The position numbers and the translations under genes were made by a program. DNA of 64,000 bases, taken from positions 310,001 to 374,000 of the forward strand of contig CAWAAT010000003.1 in assembly GCA_963780175.1 (NCBI GenBank), in the 5' to 3' direction. Shown here piece after piece: positions 25,813-34,935 of the stretch. Every line of letters begins with the position of its first letter. Within the stretch, counting starts at the first letter, position 1. The DNA is from Brooklawnia sp963780175 (lineage in GTDB: Bacteria; Actinomycetota; Actinomycetes; Propionibacteriales; Propionibacteriaceae). The notes under the pieces are model-generated. The model ran no database searches, had not been told where the DNA came from, and saw nothing but the letters and a program-made list of their open reading frames with translations.

Positions 25813-26763
25813 ATGCCCGCGAATCCACTGGTGCTTCAGGTCGGACCGCTCAAGCCCGCGCTCGCCGAGGCCCTGAGCACCGAAGTCGCCGCCGAACTGC
25901 TGCCGGTGGACCCCGACGAGAGAGCCGCATATCTGGTGGCGAACGCTGACCGCGTCGAGGTTGCGGTCACCGCCTACAACGTGGGAGTCGGGCCCGAGCT
26001 CATGTCGCAGCTGCCGAACCTCAAGGCGGTGATCATCTTCGGGGTGGGATACGACTCCACCGACACCGCTCAGGCTGCGGAGCGCGGCATTCTGGTCTCC
26101 AACACCCCCGGCGTGCTGACCGGAGCGGTGGCCGACCTGGCCGTCGGACTGTTGATCGACACACTGCGCGGGGTGAGCCGCGCCGATCGGTTCGTCCGGG
26201 ACGGCCGCTGGGCCGCCGGGGAGACCTTCCCGCTGACGCGCGAGGTTTTCGGCGCCAAGGTGGGCATCCTGGGTATGGGACGGATCGGGGAGGCCATTGC
26301 CGCCAGGCTGGCCGGCTTCGACTGTGAGATCGCGTACCACTCCCGTCGACAGGTCGAGGGTTCGCCGTACCGCTACCTGGCCGGCCCCGTCGAGTTGGCT
26401 GCGGCCTGCGACGTGCTGGTGGTCGTGGTGCCCGGCGGTTCGGCCACCGACAAGATGGTGAACGACGAGGTGCTCGAGGCGCTGGGACCGGATGGCTTCC
26501 TCATCAACGTGGCCCGCGGCTCGGTCGTCGACCAGGACGCCCTGGTGCGGCGGCTGACCTCCGGCCAACTGGCCGGTGCCGGGCTGGACGTGTTCGCCAA
26601 CGAACCCCACGTGCCGGCCGAGTTGCTCGCCCTGGACACCGTGGTGCTGCAGCCGCACGTGGCCAGCGCCACCGAGCAGACCCGCCAGGTGATGGCCGAG
26701 TTGGTGCTGGACAATCTGCGCAGCTACCTGACGCAGGGGACGCTGATCACCCCGGTTCCCTGA
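25813..26763 (+). CDS. D-isomer-specific 2-hydroxyacid dehydrogenase
   Basis: A 316-residue NAD(P)-dependent dehydrogenase that reduces 2-oxo acids or oxidises D-2-hydroxy acids. It has the Rossmann motif VGILGMGRIGEAIAARL, the substrate arginine in NVARGSVVDQDALV, a conserved glutamate (ANEPHVP) and the catalytic histidine in LQPHVASAT. The group is closest in pattern to glyoxylate/hydroxypyruvate reductases (GRHPR-like). The ATG at 25813 follows GGTGAGGAG. Nothing nearby fixes the substrate. Confidence 0.9.
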   Translation: MPANPLVLQVGPLKPALAEALSTEVAAELLPVDPDERAAYLVANADRVEVAVTAYNVGVGPELMSQLPNLKAVIIFGVGYDSTDTAQAAERGILVSNTPGVLTGAVADLAVGLLIDTLRGVSRADRFVRDGRWAAGETFPLTREVFGAKVGILGMGRIGEAIAARLAGFDCEIAYHSRRQVEGSPYRYLAGPVELAAACDVLVVVVPGGSATDKMVNDEVLEALGPDGFLINVARGSVVDQDALVRRLTSGQLAGAGLDVFANEPHVPAELLALDTVVLQPHVASATEQTRQVMAELVLDNLRSYLTQGTLITPVP

Positions 26764-26847
26764 CGCGGGTGTTTTCGCCCTCGTGGCGTGCGAAGCAGTC
26801 ACCGGGGGACCTGATGGCTGAGGCGGCTGGCGCCCTACCATGGGGGC

Positions 26848-27255
26848 ATGATCTCGGTGGCTGAACAGTTGGCGACCCTGGAGGCCGCGGTGGCCTCCAG
26901 GGTGCTCGACCAGTTGTGCCGTGACCACCGGGTCGAGCTGCTGGTGCAGTTCGGCAGTTCCGTCCGTGCCGAGGATCCGGGTGACATCGATCTGGCGGTC
27001 GCCTTCGAGCACGACTCGGAGGCCGACCTGCTGGTGTTCATGGACGCGCTGGCGGACCTGCTGCCGGGCGACCACCTGGACGTCATGGACCTCGACCATG
27101 CGGGCCCGGTGGCCCGTCATCGGGCACTCACCGACTGCCGGGTCATCTTCGCGAGGACCCCCGCGGCCTTCTTCGAGCGGCAGATATTCGCGATCAACCA
27201 CTACATCGAAACCCAGCCGCTGCGCGACGCCCTACTCAGAATCCTGGCGTCATGA
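26848..27255 (+). CDS. mntA: MntA-type nucleotidyltransferase antitoxin
   Basis: A 135-residue minimal nucleotidyltransferase. The catalytic signature is LVQFGSSVRAEDPGDIDLAV, the GSxxR-x(n)-D-x-D pattern of MNT proteins. In type VII toxin-antitoxin systems MntA silences its HEPN partner by adding AMP to it. The gene overlaps the downstream HEPN gene by four bases (ATGA), so the pair is translationally coupled. A -10-like TACCAT (26836-26841) ends six bases before the ATG and no ribosome site is seen, suggesting a leaderless message. Confidence 0.88.
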   Translation: MISVAEQLATLEAAVASRVLDQLCRDHRVELLVQFGSSVRAEDPGDIDLAVAFEHDSEADLLVFMDALADLLPGDHLDVMDLDHAGPVARHRALTDCRVIFARTPAAFFERQIFAINHYIETQPLRDALLRILAS

Positions 27256-27680
27256 GGGTCGATCGCGAGGTCATCGTCCGCAGGCTCACGGCGATTCGTC
27301 GCCTGCTGGCCCATTTGGGCGGGCTGGAGGTCAACGGCGCAGAGGACCTTGCCGATCTGGGCACCCTCCTGCAAGTCGAGCGCGTCCTTACCCAAGTGGT
27401 GAACCTCGCCGCAGAGATCAACGTGCACGTTGCTGCCGCCACCGGCCTGCCCCCCGAGGACTATCGGCAAGGTTTTGATCGGATGGTGGAGCAGGGGTTC
27501 CTCTCTGCTGAGCTGGCCGACGAGCTCAAGCCGTCGGTCGGACTGCGAAACGTCCTGACTCACGAGTACGTCGAGATCGACGTGTCGAGGGTCGCGGCGT
27601 CCGTGCCGATGGCGCTTCGAGGCTACGGCGAGTACGTGCGCCAGGTGGCTCAGACGCTGCGCTCCCAGAGCTCGGGCTGA
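27252..27680 (+). CDS. hepT: HepT-type HEPN ribonuclease toxin
   Basis: A 142-residue all-helical HEPN-domain protein (HepT/DUF86 family). The RX4-6H RNase motif reads RNVLTHEY near residue 100, after a helical core (LADLGTLLQVERVLTQVVNL). Family knowledge: HepT cleaves RNA unless AMPylated by MntA on the tyrosine within the RX4HXY motif, which is present here (HEY). The toxin gene follows and overlaps the antitoxin gene. Its last 31 bases overlap the 3' end of the converging adenosine deaminase gene, so transcripts from the two strands could interfere. Confidence 0.88.
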   Translation: MRVDREVIVRRLTAIRRLLAHLGGLEVNGAEDLADLGTLLQVERVLTQVVNLAAEINVHVAAATGLPPEDYRQGFDRMVEQGFLSAELADELKPSVGLRNVLTHEYVEIDVSRVAASVPMALRGYGEYVRQVAQTLRSQSSG

Positions 27681-28783
27681 ACGCCTGCCCCCCGCTCGTG
27701 CACCGAGGCCTGGAACCACGGCATGGTCATCGACTGCACCAGCCGGGTGCGATCGGCGTGATCCAGGAACATGGCCGACGCCCCGGCCAGGGCGATCTGG
27801 GCCATCTGCAGGCTCGACAGCCCGAAGGCCTCGCTGACCAGCGCGTACTCCCGGCTCAGGGTGGTGCCGCCGAGCAGCCGGTTGTCGCAGTTCAGTGTGA
27901 CATTGAAGTCGAGCCAGATCAGCGTCCCCACCGGGTGCTGCGCGATCGTCGCGGCCACCCCCGTCTGCAGGTTCGAGCTGGGGCAGACCTCCAACGCCAG
28001 GCGCTGGTCGCGGACGAACCGGGCCAGGCGTCCCAGCCGGAAACGACCGTCGTCCAGTGGGGTGATGTCCTTGACGATGCCGACCCCGTGCCCCAGCCGC
28101 ATCGCCCCGCAGGTCTGCACCGCCTCGTGCAAGGAGTCGAGGGGACCCTCCTCACCGGCGTGGATGGTGTAGAAGAAGTCGTTGGCCCTCAGCAGCTGGA
28201 ACGCCGCCAGGTGTCTGCCGGGCGGGTTGCCGGCCTCGCCGCCGGCGATGTCGAAGCCGCAGACCAGATCGGTGTCGCGGTGCCGCAGCGCCAGTTCGGC
28301 GATCTCGAGGCTGCGGTCGGCGTGTCGCATCGCGGTCACCAGCTGGCGTGCGATGAACGGCTTGCCGGACGCGGCGGCGTCAGCCATGCCCTGACGCAGA
28401 CCCTCGGCGACCGCCTCAACAGCCGCGTCCAGGCTGAGACCGGCACGCAGGTGCTGTTCGGGGGCCCAACGAGCCTCAGCCGCGATCACCCCGTCGGCCA
28501 CCTGATCGGCGACCCATTCGCGGGCCACCCGCACCAGGTCGTCGGCGCGCTGCATGCAGGCTGTCGTGTGGTCGAAGGCGGTCAGGTATCGGGCGAGCGA
28601 TCCCGAGCTGGCGGTGCTGACGAACCACTGCGCCAGGCCGGCGGCCTCCTGCGCCGGTAGCCGGTGACCCACCTCGTCGGCGATCTCGATCATCGACTGC
28701 GGACGAAGCCCGCCGTCCAGATGGTCGTGCAGCGCGACCTTGGGCAGGGCGCGGAAGAAGTCCTGATCAGCCATGCGGGCCAT
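27650..28783 (-). CDS. add: adenosine deaminase
   Basis: A 377-residue zinc hydrolase converting adenosine and deoxyadenosine to inosine forms. Metal and catalytic motifs are VALHDHLDGGLR, FYTIHAGEEG (His and catalytic Glu), EVCPSSNLQTG and NVTLNCDNRLL (the aspartate equivalent to the usual SDDP region, in the form seen in actinobacterial enzymes). I choose the ATG at 28783 because GGAG lies about 7 bases upstream; the frame extends to 28807. Stop overlaps the MFS gene's region only outside the coding part, while the 3' end overlaps hepT by 31 bases. Confidence 0.92.
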   Translation of the reverse strand: MARMADQDFFRALPKVALHDHLDGGLRPQSMIEIADEVGHRLPAQEAAGLAQWFVSTASSGSLARYLTAFDHTTACMQRADDLVRVAREWVADQVADGVIAAEARWAPEQHLRAGLSLDAAVEAVAEGLRQGMADAAASGKPFIARQLVTAMRHADRSLEIAELALRHRDTDLVCGFDIAGGEAGNPPGRHLAAFQLLRANDFFYTIHAGEEGPLDSLHEAVQTCGAMRLGHGVGIVKDITPLDDGRFRLGRLARFVRDQRLALEVCPSSNLQTGVAATIAQHPVGTLIWLDFNVTLNCDNRLLGGTTLSREYALVSEAFGLSSLQMAQIALAGASAMFLDHADRTRLVQSMTMPWFQASVHERGAGVQPELWERSV

Positions 28784-28803
28784 GCTATCTCCGGCTGCTG
28801 ACG

Positions 28804-30021
28804 TCACCTCACCGAGCGCACCGCCCGGACGAGCAGCACGAGCGCCAGCAGTTGCGCGATGCCGACCACCAGCACGAGCATCGGCACCGACCGGTCAAGC
28901 AGGTAGCCGGCGATGAAACCGCCGGCGATGGCGAACAGCCCCTGGATCGCCGCGAAGACCCCGTAGGCCCCGGCCAACGATGACTGCGGCACGAGATCGG
29001 CCACGAGGGCCTTGATGGTCGAGTCCTGGACGCCGTAGGCGGCCGCCCAGACCGCCACCCCCACCAGCACCACGGGCAGGGTCCCGCCGAAGGCGAGCAA
29101 CGGCACCAACGCCACCATCACGGGCACCACCAGCAGGACGCGCGATCCGGTCCTGTCGAAGGCCCAACCCGTGCCCAGCGCCGCCACCGCCTCCACCAGC
29201 ATCGCCCCGGCATAGATGAGGGGGATGTGGGCAGTCTGGACGTTGAGATCACGGGACATGTGCACCGAGATCACGGCGAAGCTCACCAGCCCGCCGGTGG
29301 TCAGCGCAGCGGCCAAGGCATAGGTGAAGAAGACTCTCGGCAGGTGCGCACCCAGCGCCTCCCGCCACCACGAGGTGGTCGGCGTCCGGGCAGGCCCGGT
29401 CTCGCCCGGCGGGTCATAGACGGTCAGGTCAGGCACCCGGTTGCGGATGTAGACCAGCAACGCCATCGCAACGGCGCCGGGGATGAGCAGGAAGGCGAAC
29501 GCCGGCCAGATCGAGGCGAACAAGGCGACGATCGCCGCCACCAGCAGGGGCCCGGCGAACGAGCCGAGTTGGTCGAGCGCCTTGTGGATGCCGAACCCCT
29601 TGCCCCTGCCAACCGCCTTGGCTGCGTGCGCCAGGAGTGCCGACTTCGACGGTGACCGGATGGCCTTCCCGGCACGCTCTGCCCAGATCAGCAGCGCCGC
29701 CACCAGCAGCCCCCATGCGCCGAAGGCGGGCGAAAACGCCAGCAGCGGGACGCAGATCGCCGTCATGGCGTAACCCGCGATGGCGAACGACCAGTGGCTG
29801 CCACCCCGGTCTGCGGCGGGACCGGCCACCAGTCGCAGCACCAGGGCCATCGCCTCGCCCACGCCGGTGATGAGCCCCACCAACGCGGCGCTGGCACCCA
29901 GCGCGAGTAGCGCCGGCCCGTACAGGGAACGCGCACCCTCGTACACCATGTCGGCCGCCAGGCTGACCAGGCCGAAGCCCAGCACGACGCGCCACGGGCT
30001 CCATGCTGCGGTTCGACTCAC
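28804..30021 (-). CDS. MFS transporter
   Basis: A 405-residue major facilitator protein with about 11-12 hydrophobic segments. The first helices (GFGLVSLAADMVYEGARSLY) and the loop AERAGKAIRSPSKSALLA resemble a group of uncharacterised MFS carriers often called 'permeases of the MFS, YqgE-like'. The substrate is unknown. The GTG at 30021 follows TAGTTT by exactly seven bases, with no Shine-Dalgarno sequence, suggesting a leaderless message. The add gene follows on the same strand (20 bases from this stop to its ATG) and is probably co-transcribed, but a link to nucleosides is only inference. Confidence 0.83.
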   Translation of the reverse strand: MSRTAAWSPWRVVLGFGLVSLAADMVYEGARSLYGPALLALGASAALVGLITGVGEAMALVLRLVAGPAADRGGSHWSFAIAGYAMTAICVPLLAFSPAFGAWGLLVAALLIWAERAGKAIRSPSKSALLAHAAKAVGRGKGFGIHKALDQLGSFAGPLLVAAIVALFASIWPAFAFLLIPGAVAMALLVYIRNRVPDLTVYDPPGETGPARTPTTSWWREALGAHLPRVFFTYALAAALTTGGLVSFAVISVHMSRDLNVQTAHIPLIYAGAMLVEAVAALGTGWAFDRTGSRVLLVVPVMVALVPLLAFGGTLPVVLVGVAVWAAAYGVQDSTIKALVADLVPQSSLAGAYGVFAAIQGLFAIAGGFIAGYLLDRSVPMLVLVVGIAQLLALVLLVRAVRSVR

Positions 30022-30085
30022 GGGTTACAAACTAGTGGCTGGCGGCCGGCTGCAGGCCCAGACCGATGCGCCGGAGGGGCCAGCC

Positions 30086-30877
30086 TCAGGTGAGCAGCGT
30101 CCGGTCGCTCAGCTGGACACCTTTGTACTTGTCGAACTGGGCCATCAGGTCGTGAATGGTGGCCCGCTTCTTCTGCTCACCACTGAGCTCAAGGATGATC
30201 TTTCCCTCGTGCATCATGATCAGCCGGTTGCCCAGCGCGAGCGCCTGTTCCATGTTGTGGGTGACCATCAGCGAGGTGAGCGTGTGGCGCTCGACCAACT
30301 CCTTGGTCAGCCGCGTGATGAGGGTGGCGCGCTGAGGGTCGAGGGCAGCGGTGTGCTCGTCCAGCAGCAGGATCTGCGGCTTGGTGAAGGCGGCCATCAC
30401 CAAGCTGAGGGCTTGACGCTGCCCGCCGGACAGCAGACCCACCCGCGCCGTCAGCCTGTCTTCCAGGCCCTGTTCGAGAATCTTGAGTTCTTCGCGGAAC
30501 TGGTCCCTGCGGGCACGGGTGACTCCGAGCCGCAAGCCTCGTCCCTTGTTGCGGCTCCAGGCGATCGCCAAGTTTTCCTCGATCGTCAGGTGCGGGCTGG
30601 TGCCGGCCATGGGGTCCTGGAAGACCCGGCCCACGTAGCGGGCCACCTTGTGGTCGGGCAGCTTCGTGACATCGATGCCGTTGATCCACACCGAACCGAT
30701 GTCCGGGCGGTAGCGGCCCGCCACCACGTTCAGCAGAGTCGACTTCCCGGCGCCGTTGCTGCCGATGACCGTGACGAAGTCACCGGCCTTCAGGGTCAAC
30801 GAGACGTCGCGCAGGGCCACCTTCTCGTTGATGGTGTGCGGAAAGAACGCCTTGGAGACGTTGCGGATCTCAAGCAT
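30086..30877 (-). CDS. ABC importer ATP-binding protein
   Basis: A 263-residue ABC ATPase: Walker A GSNGAGKSTLL, Q-loop VFQDPMAGTSP, signature LLSGGQRQALS, Walker B ILLLDEHTAALD and H-loop VTHNMEQ. It is the third gene of a binding protein-permease-ATPase operon and overlaps the permease gene by eight bases. The three-gene arrangement matches the PF04392-type ABC importers, of which the streptococcal TrpXYZ system is a predicted tryptophan transporter. The substrate here is open. Confidence 0.9.
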   Translation of the reverse strand: MLEIRNVSKAFFPHTINEKVALRDVSLTLKAGDFVTVIGSNGAGKSTLLNVVAGRYRPDIGSVWINGIDVTKLPDHKVARYVGRVFQDPMAGTSPHLTIEENLAIAWSRNKGRGLRLGVTRARRDQFREELKILEQGLEDRLTARVGLLSGGQRQALSLVMAAFTKPQILLLDEHTAALDPQRATLITRLTKELVERHTLTSLMVTHNMEQALALGNRLIMMHEGKIILELSGEQKKRATIHDLMAQFDKYKGVQLSDRTLLT

Positions 30878-31856
30878 TCTTGTGCTCCGCCTTTCGGGTC
30901 ACTCCGTGGCTGGGCGGACGAGCGTCCCCGGAGTCGAGTTCCTCGGGGTCGGGGGTGTCCCAGGGCTCGACGACGAACTGCTTGTCGCGTGAGTTCGCCC
31001 GGATCCGGTTGAAGACGTCCCAGCGAGGCAGGACGAGAGCCAGGATGACGATCACGGCGCTCAGCAGCTTCATGTCATTGGGGTCGAACCACGGGATCAG
31101 CAGCGCAGCCTGAATGATGGCCCGGTAGACGATCGAACCACCCACCACCGCGATGGCGGTGATCCAGACGCGGCCGTTGCTGATCACCGCGGTGCCGATG
31201 ATCACCGACGCCAGGCCCGCGACGATCAGGCCGATACCCATGCCGATGTCGGCGAAGCCCTGGTACTGCGCGAACAGCGCCCCGGACAGCGCCACCAAGG
31301 CGTTGCTGAGCGCCAGCCCGATCAGTTTGGTGGCGTCGGTGTTGACGCCCTGGGCCCGTGCCATTCCCTCGTTGTCGCCGGTGGCTCGCAGGGCCAACCC
31401 GAGATCGGTGGACAGGAACCAGATGAGCGCGAGCACGAACACGGCCAGCAGGCCGGCGAGGATGCCCACCGAGACGAAGGTCCCGAGCAGCCGGGACTCA
31501 CGCAGTGGGGTGAACAGCGTCTCGGTGCGCAGCAGTGGCACGTTCGCCTTGCCCATGATGCGCAGGTTGATCGAGTAGAGCGCGATCTGGGTGAGGATGC
31601 CGGCCAGCAGCGGGTGGATCTTGCCCCAGGTGTTGAGCAGGCCGGTGGCGAGACCGGCGAGCATCCCGACGACGATGGAGGCCGCGGTGGCCACCATCGG
31701 CGGCCATCCCCCAACCAGGAGGACGGCCGCCGTGGCGGCACCTGTTGTGAAGCTGCCGTCGATCGTCAGGTCGGCGAAGTCGAGGATCCGGAAGGTCAGG
31801 TAGACCCCCAGAGCCATCAGGCCGAAGATCAGACCCAGGTCGAGCGCTGCGATCAT
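30870..31856 (-). CDS. ABC importer permease (BPD_transp_2 / LivH-like)
   Basis: A 328-residue membrane permease with about eight hydrophobic segments and typical stretches LDFADLTIDGSFTTGAAT, NTWGKIHPLLAGILTQIALY and GLGLALRATGDNEGMARAQG. The last 40 residues are a charged cytoplasmic tail. It starts at the ATG at 31856, three bases after the binding-protein stop, and overlaps the ATPase gene. The TrpY/LivH-like family pairs with PF04392 binding proteins. The transported solute is unknown. Confidence 0.9.
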   Translation of the reverse strand: MIAALDLGLIFGLMALGVYLTFRILDFADLTIDGSFTTGAATAAVLLVGGWPPMVATAASIVVGMLAGLATGLLNTWGKIHPLLAGILTQIALYSINLRIMGKANVPLLRTETLFTPLRESRLLGTFVSVGILAGLLAVFVLALIWFLSTDLGLALRATGDNEGMARAQGVNTDATKLIGLALSNALVALSGALFAQYQGFADIGMGIGLIVAGLASVIIGTAVISNGRVWITAIAVVGGSIVYRAIIQAALLIPWFDPNDMKLLSAVIVILALVLPRWDVFNRIRANSRDKQFVVEPWDTPDPEELDSGDARPPSHGVTRKAEHKNA

Positions 31857-31859
31857 GTG

Positions 31860-32828
31860 TCAGGAGACCTTCTTGTCCGCCCTGTCGAGCAGCGACTGGG
31901 GAACGGTGACACCCATCCGCTCGGCCGCGGCGGTGTTGATGACCAACTCCGGGGTCTTCTGCGACTCAACCGGCATCTCGCCGGGGTTGGCGCCCTCGGT
32001 GAGGATCTTGACGGCCATCTCACCGGTTTGGACGCCCAGCTGGTAGTAGTCCAGACCGTAGGTGATCAGGGCCCCCTTGGCAACGGAGTCGGCCTCGCCG
32101 GCGATTACCGGGATCTTCTGTGCCTCGGCGACGCTCAGCACCGAGTCGAGGCCCGAGACAACAGCGTTGTCGGTCGGGACGTAGATCGCGTCCACGCCGG
32201 ACAGTGCCTGTGCGGCCTGCAGCACCTCGTCGGTCTTCGTGATGGTCTTCTCGACGACCTCGAGGCCCTCGGCTGCGGCGGCCTTACGGGCCAGTTCGAC
32301 CTGAACCGCCGAGTTGATTTCTCCGGAGGAATAGATGATGCCGACGGTCTTCGCGTCGGGGACCAGCTGCTTGATCAGTGCGATCTGTTCGGCCACCGGG
32401 TTCATGTCGGTCGTTCCGCTGATGTTGGCGCCGGGCTTCTCGTTGCTGTCCACCAGATCGGCGGCCACCGGATCGGTCACAGCGGTGAACAGGATCGGCA
32501 CGTCGGTGATGGCCTGCGCCGTGGCCTGTGCTGTCGGGGTGGCGATCGCCAGCACGAGGTCGAGGTCCGCGGTCGCGAACTTGCTGGCGATGGCTGCGGC
32601 GGTCGCCTGGTCGCCCTGGGCGTTCTGCTCGTCGTACTCGACCTCGAGGCCCGCCTCTGCCAGGGCGTCCTTGAAGCCCTGGAGGGCGGCGTCCAGCGAG
32701 GGGTGCGAGACGATCTGGGTCACGCCGATCTTGTAGGCGCCGTCCGCGGTGTCCGAGCCGCCACAGCCGGTCAGGGCCAGCGCACCAGCGGCAGCCAGTG
32801 CAACGATCATGCGCACAGGGTTCTTCAC
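31860..32828 (-). CDS. ABC importer substrate-binding lipoprotein (PF04392 type)
   Basis: A 322-residue lipoprotein: signal peptide with lipobox LTGCGG, then a type I periplasmic-binding fold (IGVTQIVSHPSLDAALQGFK; VPILFTAVTDPVAADLVDS; SGTTDMNPVAEQIALIKQLV). This is the ABC_sub_bind (TrpX-like) family. I start at the GTG at 32828, which has GGAAGGA six bases upstream; the frame is open to 32855. First gene of the operon with permease and ATPase. Family members are predicted to bind aromatic amino acids or other small solutes; no substrate is assigned. Confidence 0.9.
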   Translation of the reverse strand: MKNPVRMIVALAAAGALALTGCGGSDTADGAYKIGVTQIVSHPSLDAALQGFKDALAEAGLEVEYDEQNAQGDQATAAAIASKFATADLDLVLAIATPTAQATAQAITDVPILFTAVTDPVAADLVDSNEKPGANISGTTDMNPVAEQIALIKQLVPDAKTVGIIYSSGEINSAVQVELARKAAAAEGLEVVEKTITKTDEVLQAAQALSGVDAIYVPTDNAVVSGLDSVLSVAEAQKIPVIAGEADSVAKGALITYGLDYYQLGVQTGEMAVKILTEGANPGEMPVESQKTPELVINTAAAERMGVTVPQSLLDRADKKVS

Positions 32829-32950
32829 GTTGGGTCCTTCCACGTCACGGGGCACGCCGCTGGTCGACTGCGGCGCGCGTCAGGTCCCCACGCTACCGGC
32901 CGGGACTGCGGGTCCCGGCAGTGTCTCACCCGCATCCGACCGAACGCGCG

Positions 32951-33517
32951 TCAGGGTCGGTGGGCGTCGTCGGCCGGCGGCTGGTACCACTGTGAGCCGC
33001 TGCCGTTCTCGGAGTCGTAACGGTCCGCGATGCGTGGCGGACTGGCAGGCGGGGGCGCCGGTCGTTGCCGATGGGGGCGTGACCTCATGTAACGCATCCA
33101 GGGCCCGACGACGATGAAGATGAGAAAAATCCACCACATCGAAGCGCCCTGAGGGGCGAACATCACGCGGCCGACGATCATCAGGGCCAACATCGCTCCC
33201 ACGATGCCTGCCAGCATGGGACCAGCGCCCCGCAGGAACTGCGCAGTGTTCGGTGGCCCGATCCGCGGGGACGCCGTGGGCACCACCGGCTTCGAGTAGC
33301 CCACGAGTTGCTGGCGGGCGTCCGGGGCCCAGCTGCTGGCCGACAAATCAGGCAGGTCGGCGACCAATCCATGCAGTTCGGCGGCGTCCCGGGTGGCAAG
33401 GGCCACCTCGATGCGTCGGTTGACGTTGTCCTGGTCAAGATGGCCTGAGGCGTGGCTGCGCTGCAACTGGGCGATGACGCGGTCCCGGTCGGCGTCTGGG
33501 ATCGGCGAAGGGTACAT
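32951..33517 (-). CDS. DUF1707 membrane protein
   Basis: A 188-residue protein with an N-terminal DUF1707 (SHOCT-like) helical segment (DADRDRVIAQLQRSHASGHL; NVNRRIEVALATRDAAELHG) and two adjacent hydrophobic segments around residues 100-145 (LAGIVGAMLALMIVGRVMF, WWIFLIFIVVGPWM), then a polar Pro/Arg-rich tail. Function unknown. I use the ATG at 33517 (MYPSPIPDAD): TAGCCT ends exactly seven bases upstream with no ribosome site, indicating a leaderless message. It is the second DUF1707 protein in this window, the other being at 13.4-14.1 kb. Confidence 0.75.
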   Translation of the reverse strand: MYPSPIPDADRDRVIAQLQRSHASGHLDQDNVNRRIEVALATRDAAELHGLVADLPDLSASSWAPDARQQLVGYSKPVVPTASPRIGPPNTAQFLRGAGPMLAGIVGAMLALMIVGRVMFAPQGASMWWIFLIFIVVGPWMRYMRSRPHRQRPAPPPASPPRIADRYDSENGSGSQWYQPPADDAHRP

Positions 33518-33642
33518 GGAGCCAAGGCTACGTCGGGCCCGGATCAGCAGGCATGACACCGAGTGGGCGTGCCCCGCCTGCGAGGGGCGAGCGGATAGAG
33601 TTTCCCCCGTCGCCCAGTCGGTGGGGGCATGAGGAGGCGCAG

Positions 33643-34935
33643 ATGAGCGAGATTGAGCCCGGGAAGCGGATCGTCCAGAAGTTCGGCGGGTCGTCGGTTG
33701 CCGACGCCGAATCGATCAAGCGCGTCGCCCGGCGAGTCGTGGCGGCCAAGCAGGCCGGCCACGAGGTGGTCGTGGTCATCTCGGCGATGGGGGACACCAC
33801 CGACGAGTTGATGGATCTGGCGCTGCAGGTGAGTCCCCAGCCGCAGCCCCGTGAACTCGACATGTTGTTGACCACCGGTGAGCGGCAGTCGGCAGCCCTG
33901 CTGGCCATGGCGCTGAACGACCTCGGCGCAGAGGCGCTCAGCTACACCGGCAGTCAGGCGGGCGTCATCACCACCGCGCAGCATGGCAACGCCCGCATCA
34001 TCGACATCACCCCCGGACGCATCGAGAAGGCTCTTGACCAGGGCAACATCGTCATCGTCGCAGGGTTCCAGGGGGTCTCGCAGACCACCAAGGACGTCAC
34101 CACTCTCGGTCGCGGGGCGTCTGACACTACTGCGGTCGCGTTGGCAGCTGCGCTGGGCGCCGAGGTCTGTGAGATCTACACCGATGTAGACGGCGTCTAC
34201 ACCGCAGACCCGCGCATCGTCAAGGGTGCCCGCCACATCCCCCAGATCAGCTATGACGAGATGCTGGAACTCGCCGCCTGCGGCGCGAAGATTCTGCACC
34301 TGCGCTGTGTGGAGTACGCCCGCCGCGAGGGCGTCACGATTCACGTCCGCAGTTCATTCAGCCACAAGCCCGGCACCCTCGTGACCGGCCACGTCGACCT
34401 GCAGAGAGGCAATGACATGGAAGATGCCATCATCAGCGGAATTGCGCATGACCGTAGCGATGCCAAGGTCACGGTTGTCGGGGTGCCCGACCGGCTCGGT
34501 GTCGCGGCCGCGGTCTTCGACGCGATCTCGGCAGCCGACGTGAACGTCGACATGATCGTCCAGAACGTCTCGGAGGTCGACACCGGCGCAACCGACATCA
34601 CCTTCACGGTGCCGATGTCGGACGGCAAGAAGTCCGTGGACGCCCTCAACGAGGCGCGCGAGTCGATCGGCTTCACCGAATTGCGCTACGACGACCAGAT
34701 CGGCAAGGTTTCGGTCGTTGGTGTCGGAATGCGCACCCATCCCGGCGTGACAGCCAAGTTCTTCCGTGCGCTGGCCGATGCCGGAGTCAACATCTCGATG
34801 ATCAGCACCTCCGAGATCCGCATCTCGGTCGTGGTTGACGCCGCCGACGTGGACGCCGCTGTGCAGGCCGCGCACTCGGCCTTCGGCCTCGATGCCGAGG
34901 AGGAAGCGACCGTCTACGCCGGGACAGGTCGTTGA
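33643..34935 (+). CDS. lysC: aspartate kinase
   Basis: A 430-residue kinase that makes aspartyl-phosphate, the first step to lysine, threonine, methionine and diaminopimelate. The catalytic domain shows VQKFGGSSVADAESIKRVA, VISAMGDTTDELMDLA, TTGERQSAALLAMAL, GFQGVSQTTKDVTTLGRGAS and EIYTDVDGVYTADPR; two ACT domains follow for feedback control by lysine/threonine. The ATG at 33643 has GAGGAGG upstream and TAGAGT (33596-33601) is a likely -10 box. An internal ATG at 34417 with GAGAGG upstream could start a separate beta (regulatory) subunit, as in corynebacteria and mycobacteria. asd is not next to it; murJ overlaps by four bases instead. Confidence 0.95.
   Translation: MSEIEPGKRIVQKFGGSSVADAESIKRVARRVVAAKQAGHEVVVVISAMGDTTDELMDLALQVSPQPQPRELDMLLTTGERQSAALLAMALNDLGAEALSYTGSQAGVITTAQHGNARIIDITPGRIEKALDQGNIVIVAGFQGVSQTTKDVTTLGRGASDTTAVALAAALGAEVCEIYTDVDGVYTADPRIVKGARHIPQISYDEMLELAACGAKILHLRCVEYARREGVTIHVRSSFSHKPGTLVTGHVDLQRGNDMEDAIISGIAHDRSDAKVTVVGVPDRLGVAAAVFDAISAADVNVDMIVQNVSEVDTGATDITFTVPMSDGKKSVDALNEARESIGFTELRYDDQIGKVSVVGVGMRTHPGVTAKFFRALADAGVNISMISTSEIRISVVVDAADVDAAVQAAHSAFGLDAEEEATVYAGTGR

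Noticed and set aside
25711..27201. Minus-strand frame of 496 codons opposite the 2-hydroxyacid dehydrogenase and mntA
   Set aside because: Antisense shadow; no motif, and the plus-strand genes are clear.
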